DNA from: an uncultured Microbacteriaceae bacterium | GTDB lineage: Bacteria; Actinomycetota; Actinomycetes; Actinomycetales; Microbacteriaceae | DNA length: 25,054 nt | Assembly (NCBI GenBank): GCA_943914115.1 | Contig: CALUAU010000011.1 | Coordinates: 1-25,054 of the forward strand | Reading direction: 5' to 3' | Shown: positions 1 to 6,402 of the stretch, piece after piece | How positions within the stretch are numbered: position 1 is the first letter of the stretch | Layout: each line of letters opens with the position of its first letter | Notes under the pieces: model-generated | The model's input: the letters and a program-made list of their open reading frames with translations, nothing else | What the model was told of the DNA's origin: nothing | Databases searched by the model: none | Made by a program: the position numbers and the translations under genes

Positions 1-49
1 CGCGGTGGGCGCGGCCGGCCGGCAGCGGGGGCGAGGGCAGCAGCTACAC

Positions 50-1228
50 CTACGCCCCGCGGCCGCGGGGCTTTTTGGCTTTCTCGCGCAGCTCGCGCAA
101 TCGCTCCGACATCGTTGATCCGTCGGGGTCGGCTTCCAGGTCGGGCAGCGGCTCGTTCCACGCTTTGATGAGCGCCCACGCCACCGCCGTCAACGGCACC
201 GCAATCAGTGTGCCGATGATGCCTCCGAGCACGGTACCCACCGTTAGGGCGAGCATCACCACCAGTTCGTGCAGCGCCAACTGTTTACCCAGCACGATCG
301 GCGAGAGCAGGTTGCCTTCGGCCTGGTTCACGATCACCACGATGATCACCACCACCACCGCGGGCCAGAACCCGTTAGTTACGAGCGTCACGAGCGACGC
401 CACCACACCGGCGAGTGTGGCACCAACCACTGGGATGAACGCACAAATAAATACCACCACGGCCAGCGGCAGCGCGAGCGGCACCTGCAGCACCGCCAAG
501 CCAACACCGATCAGCAGTGCATCCACGAACGCAACGATGACGGTGCCGCGCACATAGCCGCCGAGCACGGCGACGGCACGCATCCCCATCAGTTCAGCGC
601 GCAGGTGCTGCGCATCCTGCAGCGGGCGAATTATGAACCGCCAAATCTGCGGCCCGTCTTTCAAGAAGAAGAACAGGATCACCAGGAACAGCACCAGTCC
701 GGTGACAAACAGGCCCACCGTGCCGATGCTGGCGGCAACTCCGCTGCCAACGGCGCCGTAGTTGAGGTTGCTCAGCCACTCGCGCGTAGCGGCCCATCCC
801 TGTTCAATGTTGGCGTCGTTGAGCGCGAACTGCGGGAAGGTTTGGTTCCACCATTGCACCAGGTGGGTTATGCCTTCGACGGTGCGGTCGGTGAGCAGTT
901 CCCACGAGCCGGCGATCTGCGCCACCACCAGCCACATGGCGCCAGCAAGAATCAGCAGGATGCCCAGCAGCACCGTGATGGTGCCAAGCACCCGCGGCCA
1001 GCCCCGGTTCTCGAGCCAGCTCACCACGGGCCCGAGTGCGGCCGAAACGATCAGTGCGAGTAGCAGCGGCGTCATCACCAGCGAAACCTGCAGCAGCGAC
1101 CAGATCACCACCGTCGCCGCAGCGAGAATCAGCATCCCCTGTAGGGCGCGGGTGGCGACGATGCCGATGCTGTCTTTCCACAGCGCCTGCACGGTCTCGG
1201 GCTGCCTGAGTCGCCCTTGGTCGGCCAT
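50..1228 (-). CDS. AI-2E family transporter (PF01594-type membrane protein)
   Basis: This is a polytopic inner-membrane protein of the AI-2E/YdiK/PerM superfamily. Members have been linked to autoinducer-2 export, Na+/H+ antiport or permease roles, so the substrate cannot be assigned. The protein has a hydrophobic N-terminal hairpin (about residues 30-75), a further segment near 80-110, an amphipathic soluble stretch, and a C-terminal block of closely spaced membrane helices with the family signature region IPVVGATLAGVVASLVTL. The C-terminus is short and basic (KAKKPRGRG). An ATG at 1253-1255 would add nine residues, but I chose the ATG at 1226-1228 because GCAGGAGG lies directly upstream on the minus strand. 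That gives 392 aa, a normal family length. It diverges from purS. A minus-strand -10-like TACTGT lies at 1276-1281. The family call is firm and the function is not. Confidence 0.85.
   Translation of the reverse strand: MADQGRLRQPETVQALWKDSIGIVATRALQGMLILAAATVVIWSLLQVSLVMTPLLLALIVSAALGPVVSWLENRGWPRVLGTITVLLGILLILAGAMWLVVAQIAGSWELLTDRTVEGITHLVQWWNQTFPQFALNDANIEQGWAATREWLSNLNYGAVGSGVAASIGTVGLFVTGLVLFLVILFFFLKDGPQIWRFIIRPLQDAQHLRAELMGMRAVAVLGGYVRGTVIVAFVDALLIGVGLAVLQVPLALPLAVVVFICAFIPVVGATLAGVVASLVTLVTNGFWPAVVVVIIVVIVNQAEGNLLSPIVLGKQLALHELVVMLALTVGTVLGGIIGTLIAVPLTAVAWALIKAWNEPLPDLEADPDGSTMSERLRELREKAKKPRGRGA
55..75 (+). terminator. Possible rightward intrinsic terminator inside the 3' end of the AI-2E gene
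   Basis: A perfect 16-nt GC palindrome (CCCCGCGGCCGCGGGG, 55-70) is followed on the plus strand by CTTTTT. This has the shape of a Rho-independent terminator for a rightward gene left of the window. It lies within the last codons of the leftward AI-2E-family gene, so it could simply reflect those codons. The upstream gene is not visible. Confidence 0.35.
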
Positions 1229-1374
1229 GAGTCCTCCTGCTTGCGTGGCGTGCATCCCGCTACTCGGGGATGCGTACAGTATTCGAACTTACACAGCCGC
1301 ACTGTGGTCGCGTGTTATCAGCGCGCTGCCGGGATAGGATGGGCGTCAGATTGAGTGGGATGAGAGGAACCTCG

Positions 1375-1731
1375 ATGCCGAAGATCATCGTGCAGGTAAT
1401 GCCCAAGCGTGAGCTGCTCGACCCGGCCGGTAAGGCGGTGCAGCGTTCGCTGGCTTCGGGTGGCCAGGGTCACTTCACCGATGTTCGTATTGGTAAGCGT
1501 TTTGAGATCACCACCGACCGCGAGGTCACCGCTGAGCTCATGGAAGAGGTGGCGGCGCTCGCCGACAATTTGCTGTCGAACGGGGTGATTGAGGATGTCA
1601 CTTCGATCGATGTGATTGAGGATGCCGGCGAGGTCGATCCTGCCGACACCGAAACGGTGACCGACGACGGTTTTCTGCCCACCGGCGCGGCGAGCGACGG
1701 TCAGGCTCTTGCGAACGAGGCAGGCAACTAA
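1375..1731 (+). CDS. purS: Phosphoribosylformylglycinamidine synthase subunit PurS
   Basis: PurS is the small subunit of the three-part FGAM synthase (PurS-PurQ-PurL) of de novo purine synthesis. It bridges the glutaminase and the synthetase and helps ammonia channelling in the cytoplasm. The first ~80 residues show the family pattern: MPKIIVQVMPKRELLDPAGKA, then the DVRIGKRFEI strand, then a helix ending ADNLLSNGVIED. The ATG at 1375 is preceded by GAGAGG, and a -10-like TAGGAT lies at 1335-1340. A longer in-frame reading from 1270 is not supported by the family. The product is 118 aa, about 35 longer than a typical PurS. The extra residues are an acidic low-complexity tail (around VDPADTETVTDDG). 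The TAA stop at 1729-1731 overlaps the purQ ATG, so the two genes are translationally coupled. Confidence 0.93.
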   Translation: MPKIIVQVMPKRELLDPAGKAVQRSLASGGQGHFTDVRIGKRFEITTDREVTAELMEEVAALADNLLSNGVIEDVTSIDVIEDAGEVDPADTETVTDDGFLPTGAASDGQALANEAGN

Positions 1732-2426
1732 TGCGGGTTGGTGTTGTTACCTTCCCCGGCACGCTCGATGATCGGGATGCGCAGCGCGCCATCGAGATCG
1801 CGGGCGGTGAGCCGGTGGCACTCTGGCACCGTGACGAGTCGCTGCGTGAGGTGGATGCGGTGGTGCTGCCGGGCGGTTTCAGCTACGGCGACTATCTGCG
1901 CTGCGGGGCAATTGCCGCGCAGGCTCCGGTCATGAAAGAAGTCGTTGCTGCCGCTAATAAGGGTCTGCCGGTGCTCGGTATTTGCAATGGTTTTCAGATG
2001 CTCGTTGAGTCGCATCTGCTGCCGGGTGGGCTGATTCGAAACGCGCACGGGCGTTTCGTGTGCCGTGACCAGCGGCTGCGGGTTGAGAACATCGACACTC
2101 CCTGGACTAACGCCTATGAGCAGGATGAGGAGATCATCATCCCGCTGAAAAATGGCGAGGGTGCCTATATTGCCGACGATGAGACGCTGAATCGCATTGA
2201 GGGTGAGGGCCTGGTGACCTTCCGCTATGTGGGGGTCAACCCGAACGGTTCACTGAACGATATTGCGGGGCTGCGCAATGAGCGCGGCAATGTTGTTGGT
2301 TTGATGCCGCATCCCGAGCACGCGGTTGAGCCCGGTTTTGGCCCGGATACTCCCGAGCGGATGCGTTCGGGTATCGATGGTCTGGGGATGTTCGCCAGCG
2401 TGCTGCGTTCGATGGCGCAGGCTTAG
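1731..2426 (+). CDS. purQ: Phosphoribosylformylglycinamidine synthase subunit PurQ (glutaminase)
   Basis: PurQ is the class I glutamine amidotransferase subunit that hydrolyses glutamine and supplies ammonia to PurL for converting FGAR to FGAM. The 231-aa product is a normal length. The nucleophile elbow is VLGICNGFQM with catalytic Cys85, and the other triad members lie in LMPHPEHA as His194 and Glu196. The LPGGFSYGDYLRCGA segment near residues 46-60 is also a PurQ signature and includes part of the oxyanion region. Its ATG overlaps the purS stop by one base, which shows an operon. No T-rich terminator follows. A short hairpin, CGCAGT-TTGATC-ACTGCG (2429-2446), lies just after the stop and before the convergent regulator gene. 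The usual third partner, purL, is not adjacent but starts at 6403. Confidence 0.97.
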   Translation: MRVGVVTFPGTLDDRDAQRAIEIAGGEPVALWHRDESLREVDAVVLPGGFSYGDYLRCGAIAAQAPVMKEVVAAANKGLPVLGICNGFQMLVESHLLPGGLIRNAHGRFVCRDQRLRVENIDTPWTNAYEQDEEIIIPLKNGEGAYIADDETLNRIEGEGLVTFRYVGVNPNGSLNDIAGLRNERGNVVGLMPHPEHAVEPGFGPDTPERMRSGIDGLGMFASVLRSMAQA

Positions 2427-2475
2427 CGCGCAGTTTGATCACTGCGGCGCGCTTGGGCATAGCTGAGCGGTGCCG

Positions 2476-3447
2476 CTACAGCAACCCTTTCGCGGCCGCG
2501 AGCGCCCCGGCCTGAAACCTGCTGTCGGCACCAAGCAGCTCGAAGATTTGCGCGATGTGTCGCCGGCAGGTGCGCACGCTCATCCCGAGCCGTGATGCCA
2601 ACGCTTCATCGGTGAGCCCGGAGGCGAGACCGCGCAAGATCGTCCGCTGCGTGGCGCTGAGTTGCTGCTCGGTTGTCGCGTCGTCGACGGTGAACGGGTT
2701 CGCAAATTCCCACACCGCATCGAATAGAGAGCCGAGCAATCGCACGAGGTCTGCATCCCTGGTAACAATTGCAGCGCCGTCGTCGGATTCGCGCCCGCGT
2801 GACAGGATGGCGGTGCTGCGGTCGAAGATGAACAGGCGCCACGGCACTACCGGTAGCGTGCGAAACTCGGCTCCGGCGGGCGTGAGCCGGGCCACCGAAT
2901 TACGGGTGGCGGCGTGGTCGCGGCGGCGCTCGTGGTAGAGGTTCTTGCGAATGACCCCGCGCTCAAGCAACTCGAGGTCTTTCGCGTCGCTTTCTTCATG
3001 CATTTCGACAGTGGAGCCACGGCCGGGAACCACCATCAGCACTTCTGTGGTGACTCGGCGTCCGAGGTCAAGCAGCAGCTGCTGCCCAGCCGTGGCATCT
3101 TCGATGACCTCGAAATGTGACGCGCTGCTGACGCGAGCGCGTGCTTCGAGATATTTCGGCACGAGTGGCAGCATGGTGGCGCGCCGCTCGGCAACCTCGC
3201 GCTGCAGGTTGAGAATGTCGCGCTCCTGCGCATCCACGAGCCCGGCGAGCGCGACCTCGGGCGGCACGGCAACATAGACACCCTCGACGGTTTGCACGAG
3301 ATGCATGGCGATGAGCTCGTCAAGAGCTTCTTGCGCATCGCGTATCCGCAGCGCCAGCCCTTCAGAGACCGACTCGGCTGTCGCCTCCGGCAGTGCACTG
3401 ATGAACTCGTACACGTGGAGGGCGTTCGCGGTCAGCATTGATCTCAT
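2476..3447 (-). CDS. TrmB-like/LuxR-type helix-turn-helix transcriptional regulator
   Basis: The 323-aa protein has three parts. Residues 1-70 form a TrmB-like winged helix (LTANALHVYEFISALPEAT). A coiled-coil-like stretch (QERDILNLQREVAERRATML) leads into a middle sensor region of the TrmB/PLD-like kind. The C-terminal ~60 residues are a LuxR/GerE helix-turn-helix (LSATQRTILRGLASGL, RLGMSVRTCRRHI). This combination is common in actinobacteria, where ligands are mostly unknown. AGGG lies just upstream of the chosen ATG; a second in-frame ATG three codons later is possible. It is convergent with purQ, with 49 bp between the genes. It follows a small membrane-protein gene on the same strand at 53-bp spacing, so the two may be co-transcribed. 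Targets cannot be read from the sequence. Confidence 0.85.
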   Translation of the reverse strand: MRSMLTANALHVYEFISALPEATAESVSEGLALRIRDAQEALDELIAMHLVQTVEGVYVAVPPEVALAGLVDAQERDILNLQREVAERRATMLPLVPKYLEARARVSSASHFEVIEDATAGQQLLLDLGRRVTTEVLMVVPGRGSTVEMHEESDAKDLELLERGVIRKNLYHERRRDHAATRNSVARLTPAGAEFRTLPVVPWRLFIFDRSTAILSRGRESDDGAAIVTRDADLVRLLGSLFDAVWEFANPFTVDDATTEQQLSATQRTILRGLASGLTDEALASRLGMSVRTCRRHIAQIFELLGADSRFQAGALAAAKGLL

Positions 3448-3500
3448 GCACCCTGAGCGTAGTGGTCAGAACGCCTATCTTCAGCCGATGCGATGCGGTG

Positions 3501-3830
3501 TTACGCCGTGCGTCGCGCGTCGGCGGCCGCGAGTGCGATAGTGACCACCGCAAATGTGCCGGCAAACACACTGAATGCGAGCACCGGCTGGTTCGAAAAC
3601 AGCGGCACTGCGGCCGAGCCGACAATAGCGGGGGCCACGAGCAGCGGGATGAGTTTGTTGCGCTGCGACCTGTCGGCTTGGCGCAACACGCGAGCGGCAA
3701 CGAGTGAGAAACCGATGATGCCGATTACAAACGGCATCATGACCCAGGCGGTCAGCTGTTGAGCCAGCACCGCGATGGTGATTGCGACGAGCCAGGATGC
3801 GGTTACGATTGTGGCGGTGATGCGAGTCAT
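3501..3830 (-). CDS. Small hypothetical integral membrane protein
   Basis: This 109-aa protein has about four hydrophobic segments: ATIVTASWLVAITIAVLA, VMMPFVIGIIGFSLVAA, LIPLLVAPAIVGSAAVPLF and VFAGTFAVVTIALAA. Short basic loops such as RVLRQADRSQRNK separate them. I do not recognise a family or a catalytic motif. The ATG at 3828-3830 is chosen because AAAGGA precedes it at good spacing; a longer in-frame reading to 3887 has no ribosome site and a non-hydrophobic, atypical start. It lies upstream of the TrmB/LuxR-like regulator on the same strand, 53 bp away. It may be a sensor partner or a neutral neighbour. The 295-bp divergent gap to the OsmC gene shows no further ORF that I trust. Confidence 0.65.
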   Translation of the reverse strand: MTRITATIVTASWLVAITIAVLAQQLTAWVMMPFVIGIIGFSLVAARVLRQADRSQRNKLIPLLVAPAIVGSAAVPLFSNQPVLAFSVFAGTFAVVTIALAAADARRTA

Positions 3831-4125
3831 TTTGTGTCCTTTCGCTTGGGATGCACAGCCAGAATCGCCCCGCTGGTGGCCGGCCACAAGTGGAACTTCG
3901 CGTCAGGGCAGGATGCTGTCAATACCGACCACCTGTGGCGCAGTTCGACGCCGTGAGCCGGTCGTTGACAACTAGTGGAAGCGGCAGGAAGTTGCCACGC
4001 ACTAGCACCCAGCTCGAACCGCGATGGCCCGATATGAACCCCGATGACGGCGGGTTCGGGCGGGTTTGGCACGGCTTGCTACTGTGCGGAGCGACACCGC
4101 AACCACCAGTCGGAAGGAACCACCC

Positions 4126-4560
4126 ATGGCAACGTTCAATGTCACCTCGAAGGCGACCGGCGAAACTCAGCTCGAAGTCACGGCCCGCCAGTTCAAGTTT
4201 GTTGTCGACGAGCCGCCGGCACTCGGCGGTGAAGACCAGGGCCCCAACCCGGTCGAGTATGTGCTCGGCGCGCTGCTGGGATGCTTCAACGTGGTGATTC
4301 ACATCGTCGCGAAAGAGCGCGGCGTCACCATCAATTCGCTCACCCTTGATGCCGAGGGCGACCTCGACCCGTCGAAGGTGGTTGGTCAGCCCACCGAGAA
4401 CCGCGCCGGATACAGCGACATCCGCGTCACCGTGCGCCTCGACAGCGACGCCGACGACGCCACCGTGCAGTCGATCATCGACGAGGCAAAGACTCGCTGC
4501 CCCGTCTCCGACAACCTCGCGAACCCCACCCCGGTGTCGTTCGCGTTCGAACGCGCCTAG
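4126..4560 (+). CDS. OsmC family peroxiredoxin-like protein
   Basis: OsmC/Ohr proteins are small cytoplasmic thiol peroxidases that reduce organic hydroperoxides with a pair of conserved cysteines. Both are visible here: Cys53 in ALLGCFNVVIHI, on the central helix, and Cys125 in AKTRCPVSDNL. The NPVEYVLGALLGC segment is diagnostic for the family. The product is 144 aa, a normal length. The ATG at 4126 follows GGAAGGAACC. The sequence fits general OsmC-family (YhfA-like) proteins better than Ohr in a strict sense, so the physiological substrate is open. Downstream and convergent is a Prx6-type peroxiredoxin, which suggests a local peroxide-defence neighbourhood. The gap between the two is filled with GGTGCCA repeats. 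Confidence 0.9.
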   Translation: MATFNVTSKATGETQLEVTARQFKFVVDEPPALGGEDQGPNPVEYVLGALLGCFNVVIHIVAKERGVTINSLTLDAEGDLDPSKVVGQPTENRAGYSDIRVTVRLDSDADDATVQSIIDEAKTRCPVSDNLANPTPVSFAFERA

Positions 4561-4600
4561 CAGCACCAGCGCGCGCATCCTGCCTGCAGCACGCGCCAAA

Positions 4601-4782
4601 TGGCACCGTAGCGTCGCACACCACGCGCCGAATGGCACCGCAAGTAACTAATAGCACCGACCTAGCGGTGCCAATAGTCGCTAGCGGTGCCATTTCCGTG
4701 TCAGGTTGGAGAAATTGGCACCGAAAATAACTAATGGCACCCGCATAGCGGTGCCATTAGCCGCCCGGGGTGCCATTTCCGT
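4601..4782. repeat. Cluster of GGTGCCA/TGGCACC hairpin repeats, copy 1
   Basis: In the convergent gap between the OsmC and peroxiredoxin genes, the hexamer GGCACC/GGTGCC occurs at 4602, 4634, 4667, 4686, 4717, 4736, 4750 and 4769, with a degenerate AGCACC near 4653. Neighbouring same-strand copies are repeatedly 19 bp apart (4667/4686, 4717/4736, 4750/4769). Copies in opposite orientation form hairpins. The clearest has 7-bp arms TGGCACC (4735-4741) and GGTGCCA (4750-4756) around an 8-nt loop. The motif usually continues as GGTGCCATTT. The same family fills the gap after purL. It resembles a REP-like extragenic palindrome family, but no transposase is seen. Confidence 0.8.
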
Positions 4783-4802
4783 TTCAGGCTGTTAACGACA
4801 GC

Positions 4803-4826
4803 GGCCCGGACATCACTGCCCGGGCC
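4803..4826 (-). terminator. GC-rich hairpin at the 3' end of the peroxiredoxin gene
   Basis: The arms GGCCCGG (4803-4809) and CCGGGCC (4820-4826) pair perfectly around a 10-nt loop, about 20 bp past the peroxiredoxin stop codon. There is no T-tract on either side. If it terminates transcription it is not a classical intrinsic terminator, and it may only stabilise the mRNA end. Confidence 0.35.
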
Positions 4827-4847
4827 ACACGCGTATGTAGCGGTCAG

Positions 4848-5552
4848 CTACTTCGCAACCTCGTTCTTGTCTTTGCGGAAACAGAGGAACCAGTCGAGGC
4901 AGTACTCGTCTTCGCTCTGGTTCAGCATGCGCTCAGCAGCCACACCGCATGAACCGGCGGTGGGCACAATCACGTCGTCGCCGGGGCGCCAATCGGCGGG
5001 GGTTGCCACATCGTCGCGGTCGGCGGTCTGCAGCGCGATGATGATGCGCTTAATCTCGTCGAAATTACGACCGGTCGACAGCGGGTAGTAGAGGATGGTG
5101 CGGATGATGCCCTCGGGGTCGATGATGAACACCGCGCGCACCGCCTGCGTGTTCGACTGACCGGGCTGGATCATCCCGTATTTCTTCGAGATATCCATGC
5201 GGATGTCTTCGATGAGTGGGAAAGTCACGTCGATGTTCTTCATGTCTTTCCACTCGAGTTCTTGAATCTTACGCAGCCAGGCGATGTGGCCGTACAGCGA
5301 GTCGACCGACAGGCCAACGAGTTCGGTATTGAGCGCCTTGAACTCACCCATCATCTTGGCGAAGGTCATGAACTCGGTGGTGCACACGGGCGTGAAGTCG
5401 GCCGGGTGCGAGAAAAACACCACCCACTTACCCGCATAGTCGGCGGGAAAGTTGATGTTGCCCTGCGTGGTTACGGCCTCGAACGCCGGTGCGGGCTCAC
5501 CCAGCATCGGCATCGGGGTACGAGTTTCAGTAGTTACGATCTGCTCGGTCAT
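4848..5552 (-). CDS. Peroxiredoxin, Prx6-type with C-terminal cysteines
   Basis: This is a cytoplasmic thiol peroxidase that reduces H2O2 and alkyl hydroperoxides. The 234-aa length and the AhpC/TSA fold followed by a C-terminal extension match the Prx6 subfamily. The peroxidatic Cys57 lies in HPADFTPVCTTEF. The motif DSLYGHIAWLRKI and the resolving-arm region IIDPEGIIRTILYYPLSTGRN are typical. Three further cysteines sit in the C-terminal arm: Cys202 (AGSCGVA), Cys218 and Cys224 (YCLDWFLCF). This resembles the archaeal-type enzymes whose C-terminal CxxxxxC pair resolves the sulfenic acid, so a 2-Cys mechanism is likely (inference). The ATG at 5550-5552 follows CCGGAGG. A -10-like TAAAAT lies on the minus strand at 5618-5623. 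It converges on the OsmC gene and diverges from the DUF3817 gene. Confidence 0.93.
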   Translation of the reverse strand: MTEQIVTTETRTPMPMLGEPAPAFEAVTTQGNINFPADYAGKWVVFFSHPADFTPVCTTEFMTFAKMMGEFKALNTELVGLSVDSLYGHIAWLRKIQELEWKDMKNIDVTFPLIEDIRMDISKKYGMIQPGQSNTQAVRAVFIIDPEGIIRTILYYPLSTGRNFDEIKRIIIALQTADRDDVATPADWRPGDDVIVPTAGSCGVAAERMLNQSEDEYCLDWFLCFRKDKNEVAK

Positions 5553-5780
5553 CTGAACCTCCGGAAGAGCTCAGCGGCATCTGAATCCGTTGCCGCACTA
5601 CGGCTGTATGTGCCTCCATTTTACGAGCGCGAGGCGTACAGATTGATGTGAGCTTTTCGCCCTTCACAACACTCAAAATATGCCCTTGACCGGCGATTGT
5701 GTGCATCCAATCACCACCGCCGCACACTCTCTGCGCGGCTGTTCGACCAGCAACCACCCCCGCGCAAGTAGGCTGGCTGG

Positions 5781-6275
5781 GTGACCCCTCGCCGCGTTCT
5801 TCGCACCACCTCCATCATCGAAGCCTGCACCTGGGCGTTCTTGCTGGTAGCGATGCTGTTCAAGTACGTCATCAACCCCGACGTGGGCGGCTTACTCGTG
5901 CCGTTCGCGGGCGCGGCACACGGCACCGCGTTTTTGGCGTACCTGTTTTTTGGCCTCGTGGTGGGTGCGAACGCGCGCTGGTCGTTCGGGCTGATGCTGG
6001 TGGGCGGGCTGGCGTCGGTGCCGCCGTTCGCGACGCTGCTTTTCGACTGGTGGGTTGAGCGTTCGGGTCGGCTGCCAGCCGATTGGGTCAGCGAGGATGC
6101 GGATGCACGGGGCCGCGGGTTACGTGCCGACTACCGGGGTGCGGGGATGTTCGCGGCGCGACTTGACGGCCTGGTGGCGTGGACCCGCTCACATCCGGTG
6201 ACCCTGGCGCTCATCGCGATCGCCGCATTCGTGTTCATCCTCGCCCCATCGCTTGGTGCAGCTTTGCGGGGGTAG
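5781..6275 (+). CDS. DUF3817 domain-containing membrane protein
   Basis: The 164-aa protein begins at a GTG. Residues 1-95 match the DUF3817 (YdzA-like) pattern of three membrane helices: RVLRTTSIIEACTWAFLLVA, PFAGAAHGTAFLAYLFFGLV and FGLMLVGGLASVPPFATLLFDWW. The conserved early Glu and the GAAHG loop are present. A polar linker follows (about 100-135), then a last hydrophobic segment (VTLALIAIAAFVFILAPSLG). The family is common in actinobacteria and has no assigned function. The linker plus last helix extends beyond the usual ~95-aa domain. It sits between the divergent peroxiredoxin gene and purL on the same strand, 127 bp before the purL start. No strong ribosome site is visible at the GTG, so translation may be weak or leaderless. 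Confidence 0.75.
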   Translation: MTPRRVLRTTSIIEACTWAFLLVAMLFKYVINPDVGGLLVPFAGAAHGTAFLAYLFFGLVVGANARWSFGLMLVGGLASVPPFATLLFDWWVERSGRLPADWVSEDADARGRGLRADYRGAGMFAARLDGLVAWTRSHPVTLALIAIAAFVFILAPSLGAALRG

Positions 6276-6402
6276 CTCGCGCCGCAGCGAATCCCAACGG
6301 ATGCGCTGTCCCACCGTGAACGAGCACCGCCGACTAGACTCGGAAGCAGACTTTGCTCGACCGGCCGTGTCGGGCATCCTCACCCCGTCTCTAGGAGCGA
6401 AT

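Noticed and set aside
269..1063. 264-codon rightward ORF opposite the AI-2E-family gene
   Set aside because: It is a His/Arg/Gln-rich shadow of a membrane protein gene read in antisense.
3919..4638. 239-codon leftward ORF covering the OsmC gene
   Set aside because: It is antisense to a gene with clear family motifs and catalytic cysteines and runs into the repeat cluster.
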